Origin: Candidatus Zhuqueibacterota bacterium
GTDB taxonomy: Bacteria > Zhuqueibacterota > Zhuqueibacteria > Residuimicrobiales > Krinioviventaceae
Assembly: GCA_003854995.1 (NCBI GenBank)
Contig: RQOI01000397.1
Location: forward strand, 1 to 10,339
Length of the DNA stretch: 10,339 nucleotides
Direction of reading: 5' to 3'
The position numbers and the translations under genes are program-made. Under the pieces are notes generated by a model. The model did not search any database and was not told the origin of the DNA. It saw nothing but the letters and a program-made list of their open reading frames with translations. How positions within the stretch are numbered: the stretch's first letter is position 1; each line of letters begins with the position of its first letter. This document shows, one piece after another, positions 6,456-10,339 of this stretch.

Positions 6456-7793
6456 GTGGGATTCATGAGCAGCAAGTCATTTTCCGGCGGCATTCATCCC
6501 CCGGCCTCTAAAAAAATAACCGAATCATCTTCTATAGTAAAATGTCCGGCACCACCCGCCGTCATCATCCCGATGCAGCAGCATATCGGTGCACCCGCAA
6601 AACCAATAGTTGCAGCGGGCGATGCTGTTCGAATTGGCGATCCAGTATCCGAAAGCGGCGGTTTCGTCTCTGTCCCGTCGCATGCGAGTGTCTCCGGTAC
6701 GGTCAGCGCCATCGAGGCTCGGCCACATCCCCTGGGCGGCAAAGTGCTGTCCGTTGTCATCGAAAATGATGGTCAAGAAAAGTGGCGCGACGACATCGGC
6801 TTTGATGCCAAGTACGCTGAACTCAGTCGCAAGGAGATCATCAATCGCATTCAGGCGGCCGGTCTGGCCGGCATGGGCGGCGCTACTTTTCCAACGCATG
6901 TGAAATTAAGCCCGCCGCCTGATAAAAAAATCGACACCCTCATCTTGAATGGCGCCGAGTGCGAACCCTATTTGACCGCTGATCATCGGCTCATGCTGGA
7001 AGAACCGGAAAGAATCATCCGGGGCATGGAAATTCTCTTCAAGGTGCTGGGCGCCAAGTCTGGCGCCATCGGCATTGAAAGCAACAAGATGGACGCGATC
7101 AAGGTCCTGCGACAAAAAATTGCCGAGCTCAATTTACCATTCAAGGTTTATGCCCTGCACGTAAAGTATCCCCAGGGCGCTGAAAAACAACTGATCAAAG
7201 CCATCATCAATCGGCGCGTGCCGGCCGGCGGCCTGCCGATGGATATCGGCTGTGTTGTTCACAATGTCGGCACCGCTGCAGCTGTCTACGATGCGGTCGC
7301 TTATCGGCGTCCGCTGGTTGAACGCGTCGTGACAATCACCGGAGCGGGCATAAAAAGCCCAAAGAATTTGCAGGTCCCCATCGGTACTCCCTTTTCGCAT
7401 GTTTTCAACCAGTGCAATGGACTGACCCAGGATGCCGGAAAAATCATCATGGGTGGACCGATGATGGGCCTTGCGCAATCTGATATTGAAGCGCCCGTCA
7501 TAAAAGGGACGTCCGGGCTCTTGGTGTTGACCGAAAAGCAGAGTCGGAGAAAGCAGGAGCTGCCCTGCATTTCATGCGCGCACTGCGTCGATGCGTGTCC
7601 GATGGGCCTCCTCCCCAAGATGCTCGGCCAATTTGTCAAGCACGAGCGTTTTGATGATGCTGAATCCTATCACGTACTCGATTGCATCGAGTGTGGTTCG
7701 TGCGCATTCGTCTGTCCGGCGAATATAAATCTGGTCCACTGGATAAAAAATGGCAAGCTCAGAGTCATGCAAAAGCGAAAAAAAGCGAACTGA
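6456..7793 (+). CDS. rnfC: Rnf complex subunit RnfC
   Basis: A 445-aa peripheral subunit on the cytoplasmic face of the Rnf (NAD+:ferredoxin oxidoreductase) complex; in the family it holds the NADH/FMN site and passes electrons to 4Fe-4S clusters. The N terminus has the RnfC signature FSGGIHPPASKK (about 9-20). GMGGATFPTHVK (139-150) and NGAECEPY (165-172) belong to the complex I 51-kDa-like NADH/FMN domain. GGPMMGLA (333-340) lies in the SLBB-like region. Two ferredoxin-type motifs follow: Cys371, 374, 377, 381 and Cys410, 413, 416, 420. It is the short form, without the long Ala/Lys-rich tail of E. coli RsxC. The GTG at 6456 is chosen because GGAG (6446-6449) is 6 nt upstream; ATG 6465 would be 15 nt away and remove three residues. 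It is the first gene of the rnfCDGEA run. Confidence 0.96.
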   Translation: MGFMSSKSFSGGIHPPASKKITESSSIVKCPAPPAVIIPMQQHIGAPAKPIVAAGDAVRIGDPVSESGGFVSVPSHASVSGTVSAIEARPHPLGGKVLSVVIENDGQEKWRDDIGFDAKYAELSRKEIINRIQAAGLAGMGGATFPTHVKLSPPPDKKIDTLILNGAECEPYLTADHRLMLEEPERIIRGMEILFKVLGAKSGAIGIESNKMDAIKVLRQKIAELNLPFKVYALHVKYPQGAEKQLIKAIINRRVPAGGLPMDIGCVVHNVGTAAAVYDAVAYRRPLVERVVTITGAGIKSPKNLQVPIGTPFSHVFNQCNGLTQDAGKIIMGGPMMGLAQSDIEAPVIKGTSGLLVLTEKQSRRKQELPCISCAHCVDACPMGLLPKMLGQFVKHERFDDAESYHVLDCIECGSCAFVCPANINLVHWIKNGKLRVMQKRKKAN

Positions 7794-7818
7794 CATAATA
7801 GGAAAATAAAAGCTATCC

Positions 7819-8856
7819 ATGGATAAGAAATATTTTGTCTCCAGCTCTCCGCACATTTACGCTCAGGATTCGATCCCCAAGATAATGTACACGGTCATTT
7901 TGACGTTGGTGCCCGCTGCGATCGGATCCATCTACTTCTTTGGCCTGCGCGCCCTGTGGATCATCGCGATCGCAGCTGTCTCCGCTGTCGCAACTGAGGC
8001 GCTCCTGCAGATCATGATGAAACGTCCCGTCACCGTTTACGATGGCAGTGCGATTTTAACCGGCATCCTGCTGGCCTATAATGTCGCTCCAAGTGTGCCA
8101 TTGTGGTTGCCGGCTGTCGGTTCCTTTTTTGCCATTGCCGTCGGCAAGATGGTGTTCGGCGGCCTGGGACACAATCCGATGAATCCGGCCCTTCTTGGCC
8201 GCGCATTCTTGCTGGCGTCGTGGCCGACCCATATGACGATATTCTCCGCGGCTGTGCCCAAAGGCGGCACTGTCTCTGGGATTGATGCGATTACGACCGC
8301 CACGCCGCTCAACGTCCTGAAAGCGGCGCAGGAAGTTTTACGGCATCCGCAGAATTTTTCCCCGGCGCAAAAGATGGAAGCGAGCGAGGCGATTGGTCAG
8401 CTTTACGATTCTTTGCGAGAACTGTTCATCGGCCGAATCGGTGGCTGCATCGGCGAAACATCAACCCTCTTGCTTCTCATCGGCGCAGCGTTTCTGATGT
8501 ACAAACGCTATATCGGCTGGAAAATCCCGTTCACCTATGTCGGCACCGTCGCCCTGCTGAGCTGGATTTTCGGCGGCGCTGATGGCCTATTCAGCGGTAA
8601 TCCTATTTTTCATGTTCTGTCCGGTGGACTCATCCTGGGCGCATTCTACATGGCCACTGATATGGTCACAACGCCCATCACGTTTGCCGGCCGCGTCTAT
8701 TTTGGCGTCGGCTGCGGCGTGATCACGGTCGTGATTCGACAATTCGGCGGCTATCCTGAAGGTGTATCGTATTCGATCCTGCTGATGAATCTGCTGACAC
8801 CGTTGCTCGATCGATGGACTCGGCCAAGAGTTTTTGGAGGAAAGAAGACAGGATGA
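7819..8856 (+). CDS. rnfD: Rnf complex membrane subunit RnfD
   Basis: A 345-aa integral inner-membrane flavoprotein, related to NqrB. Hydrophobic segments lie around residues 22-42, 45-65, 78-112, 214-228, 238-254, 263-283, 291-307 and 317-331. Conserved motifs include GHNPMNPALLGRAFLL (about 117-132), the flavinylation region DAITTATPLNVLK with Thr162 as the expected covalent FMN site, and IGGCIGETS (207-215). The stretch between the flavin site and GRIGG (about 168-205) is charged and seems somewhat longer than in clostridial RnfD. ATG 7819 has only a weak AGGA about 15 nt upstream; no better start is visible. The gene lies 25 nt after rnfC and its stop codon overlaps the start of rnfG (ATGA). 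FMN attachment needs an ApbE-type transferase, which is not in this window. Confidence 0.95.
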   Translation: MDKKYFVSSSPHIYAQDSIPKIMYTVILTLVPAAIGSIYFFGLRALWIIAIAAVSAVATEALLQIMMKRPVTVYDGSAILTGILLAYNVAPSVPLWLPAVGSFFAIAVGKMVFGGLGHNPMNPALLGRAFLLASWPTHMTIFSAAVPKGGTVSGIDAITTATPLNVLKAAQEVLRHPQNFSPAQKMEASEAIGQLYDSLRELFIGRIGGCIGETSTLLLLIGAAFLMYKRYIGWKIPFTYVGTVALLSWIFGGADGLFSGNPIFHVLSGGLILGAFYMATDMVTTPITFAGRVYFGVGCGVITVVIRQFGGYPEGVSYSILLMNLLTPLLDRWTRPRVFGGKKTG

Positions 8857-9428
8857 AAGAGTTATGCAAACTCGGCGGTCTTTTGATGCTGATCACCACC
8901 ATCGCCGCGAGCGCACTGGCCGGCATTTATAATGTCACCAAGCCGCGCATTGAGGCGCAAAAAGCGCTGCAGCTGGAACGGGCGCTGACGATCGCACTCC
9001 CCAGCGCACCGCGCGAAGCGATATTTCCGGTGCAAGACGAGGATGTGATCCTCTACTATGTCGGCTATAAGACGCCGGAAAAGAAAGAGTTGATTGGTTA
9101 TGCGTTTGTTTCACATGGATCGGGCTATTCAAGCGTCATTGAAACCATGGTTGGCGTCGATACTCTTGGCAATATCTTGGGCATGAAGGTTTTGAATCAG
9201 GTGGAGACGCCTGGTTTGGGCACAAAGGTCGAGGAAATCAGGCACGGCGACGATGCGCCATGGTTCACCCAACAGTTCATAGCCAGACCGGCAGGGCAGG
9301 TGGCAGTCGACAAGGATGGTGGTGATATTCAGAGCATCACCGGTGCGACGATTTCATCTCGCGCTTTGACGAAATCTGTTGTGGCAGCGTATGAAAAATT
9401 ATTGGCTGACAAAGCCAAACCAAATTAG
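8853..9428 (+). CDS. rnfG: Rnf complex flavoprotein subunit RnfG
   Basis: A 191-aa membrane-anchored subunit, related to NqrC. An in-frame start at 8814 lies inside rnfD; ATG 8853 is preferred because it begins the N-terminal membrane anchor (about residues 5-25) and overlaps the rnfD stop as ATGA, with GGAGG at 8836-8840. The extracytoplasmic FMN-binding domain has GYAFVSHGSGYSS (about 82-94), NQVETPGLGTK (115-125) and SITGATISSRALTKSVV (about 161-177). Thr166 of SITGAT fits the covalent FMN site S(T)GAT known for RnfG/NqrC. In the family it takes part in electron transfer on the outer side of the inner membrane. Spacing to rnfE is 15 nt. Translation is probably coupled to rnfD. Confidence 0.95.
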   Translation: MKELCKLGGLLMLITTIAASALAGIYNVTKPRIEAQKALQLERALTIALPSAPREAIFPVQDEDVILYYVGYKTPEKKELIGYAFVSHGSGYSSVIETMVGVDTLGNILGMKVLNQVETPGLGTKVEEIRHGDDAPWFTQQFIARPAGQVAVDKDGGDIQSITGATISSRALTKSVVAAYEKLLADKAKPN

Positions 9429-9443
9429 AATTTTGAGGCGACC

Positions 9444-10040
9444 ATGTCTGTAGTACGAGAGTTTACCAAAGGTCTCTATAAGCAGAATCCTGTCTTTAAG
9501 CAAGCACTGGGTCTTTGCCCAACCCTGGCCGTGAGCAATTCAGTGGAGAGCGCGTTGGGCATGGGTGTGGCCGTCACCTTTGTCCTGCTGTGCTCAAATT
9601 CGATCATTTCTCTCATCCACAAAATCGTTCCGGCTAAAATACGCATCCCGATTTATATTGTCGTCATTGCTACGTTTGTGACGATCGTCGATTTGTCAAT
9701 GGCTGGTTTTCTCCCGGCATTGCACAAGACACTGGGCATATTCGTCCCGCTCATCGTGGTGAATTGCATTATCCTGGGCCGCGCTGAAGCATTTGCGGGG
9801 AAAAATGGCATCGGACTGTCGATAGTGGATGGACTTGGCATGGGAATAGGATTCACCATTGCCCTGCTGCTTCTCGGCACCCTGCGGGAGTTCATGGGCA
9901 ACGGCAGTTTTATGGGCATTCCGGTGATGAATCCCGGTTTTGAACCCGTCCTGATCATGATTTTGCCCCCGGGCGCTTTTTTAACGATCGGTTTTGTATT
10001 GGGCTTTTTTAATTGGCTCGAAAACAAAAGAGCCAAATGA
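9444..10040 (+). CDS. rnfE: Rnf complex membrane subunit RnfE
   Basis: A 198-aa polytopic inner-membrane subunit, related to NqrD. It has LGLCPTLAVSNS (about 22-33), RIPIYIVVIA (67-76), VPLIVVNCIILGRAEAFA (101-118) and LPPGAFLTIGF (about 174-184), all typical of RnfE. Cys25 and Cys108 correspond to the cysteines that hold an iron-sulfur centre at the RnfA/RnfE (NqrD/NqrE) interface in solved complexes. About six hydrophobic helices can be seen. ATG 9444 has GAGG (9435-9438) 5 nt upstream. The protein ends shortly after the last helix, with WLENKRAK, so it lacks the longer tail of the E. coli RsxE. rnfA starts 15 nt downstream. Confidence 0.96.
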   Translation: MSVVREFTKGLYKQNPVFKQALGLCPTLAVSNSVESALGMGVAVTFVLLCSNSIISLIHKIVPAKIRIPIYIVVIATFVTIVDLSMAGFLPALHKTLGIFVPLIVVNCIILGRAEAFAGKNGIGLSIVDGLGMGIGFTIALLLLGTLREFMGNGSFMGIPVMNPGFEPVLIMILPPGAFLTIGFVLGFFNWLENKRAK

Positions 10041-10055
10041 GTATCGAGGTTGTCT

Positions 10056-10339
10056 ATGAATCTGCAAAGCTTGTTTGTCATTTCACTCGGCGTCATTTTT
10101 ATCAACAACTTTGTCTTTTCCCGGTTTCTTGGCATCTGTCCGTACATTGGTGTCTCAAAGCAACTCGACTCGGCCATCGGCATGGGAGCGGCAGTGACAT
10201 TTGTGTTGACACTGGCCTCGACCGTCACATGGTTGATCTATACCTATTTTCTCTCACCGACGCCGGCTAATCTGTTTTTCCGTATTTTTGGCGGCGATGC
10301 GCCGCCGGATTTGACATTTTTGAAAACGATCTCCTTCAT
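10056..10339 (+). CDS. rnfA: Rnf complex membrane subunit RnfA (5' part, cut by window end)
   Basis: An open frame from ATG 10056 runs off the window after 94 complete codons, roughly half of a normal RnfA of about 190 residues. It has GAGG (10046-10049) 6 nt upstream. The translation shows the RnfA signature FINNFVFSRFLGICPYIGVSK (about 15-35, in outline) with Cys28, the expected iron-sulfur ligand, and IGMGAAVTFVLTLAS (41-55) in the second helix. After the second helix comes a Pro-rich stretch (about 66-87, including SPTPANLFF and GGDAPPDL) that I recall as much shorter in RnfA of E. coli and most other bacteria. It is a paralogue of the preceding rnfE with opposite topology. The order C-D-G-E-A predicts rnfB next, outside the window. 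Confidence 0.93.
   Translation, partial: MNLQSLFVISLGVIFINNFVFSRFLGICPYIGVSKQLDSAIGMGAAVTFVLTLASTVTWLIYTYFLSPTPANLFFRIFGGDAPPDLTFLKTISF

Noticed and set aside
9653..10228. 191-codon open frame on the - strand over rnfE and rnfA
   Set aside because: It spans two conserved membrane-protein genes on the other strand. Its Met/Pro/Ser-rich translation is what reverse-reading hydrophobic codons produces.
10013..10270. Open frame on the + strand bridging the rnfE end and rnfA start
   Set aside because: It is out of frame with both rnfE and rnfA, whose conserved motifs explain this stretch.

Overview
This window is ordinary chromosomal DNA of a didermic bacterium. All genes are on the + strand and packed closely. 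Two predicted lipoproteins, an outer-membrane beta-barrel with a C-terminal Phe, and an Rnf complex point to a Gram-negative envelope. The style of the envelope proteins (tandem DNRLRE lipoprotein, PorV/FadL-like barrel, TPR lipoprotein), a serine hydroxymethyltransferase with an extra loop of the kind I recall from Bacteroidetes/Chlorobi enzymes, and the rnfCDGEA gene order suggest the FCB group, perhaps a Calditrichaeota/KSB1-like lineage. This placement is inference from memory of the families, not a search result.

Layout. (1) 1-31: probable last codons of an upstream gene, closed by a clear intrinsic terminator at about 55-86. (2) 99-2675: a candidate promoter and a two-gene envelope unit, a secreted lipoprotein-like protein with two DNRLRE-type domains followed by a PorV/FadL-like outer-membrane barrel. 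(3) 2676-2831: a non-coding gap with a good sigma70-type promoter candidate (about 2759-2787). (4) 2832-6370: a tight run of a TPR lipoprotein, rpiB, glyA and nrdR with gaps of 9-23 nt. (5) 6371-6455: an 85-nt gap with a small dyad but no terminator. (6) 6456 to the window end: rnfC, rnfD, rnfG, rnfE and the 5' part of rnfA; rnfB is expected just beyond the edge.

How they work together. The Rnf complex couples electron flow between reduced ferredoxin and NAD+ to Na+ or H+ movement across the inner membrane. RnfC carries the NADH/FMN site and two 4Fe-4S clusters, RnfD and RnfG carry covalent FMN on threonine, and RnfE and RnfA form the paralogous membrane pair. RpiB (pentose phosphate pathway), GlyA (one-carbon supply) and NrdR (ribonucleotide reductase repressor) form a nucleotide/one-carbon housekeeping cluster. 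The TPR lipoprotein is the unexplained member of that run.

I found no CRISPR array, mobile element, phage gene, RNA gene or clear defence or biosynthetic system. The observations most worth a second look are a G9 tract inside the outer-membrane barrel gene, an apparent extra loop in RnfA, the atypical lipobox of the first lipoprotein, and the uncharacterised lipoprotein/barrel pair.
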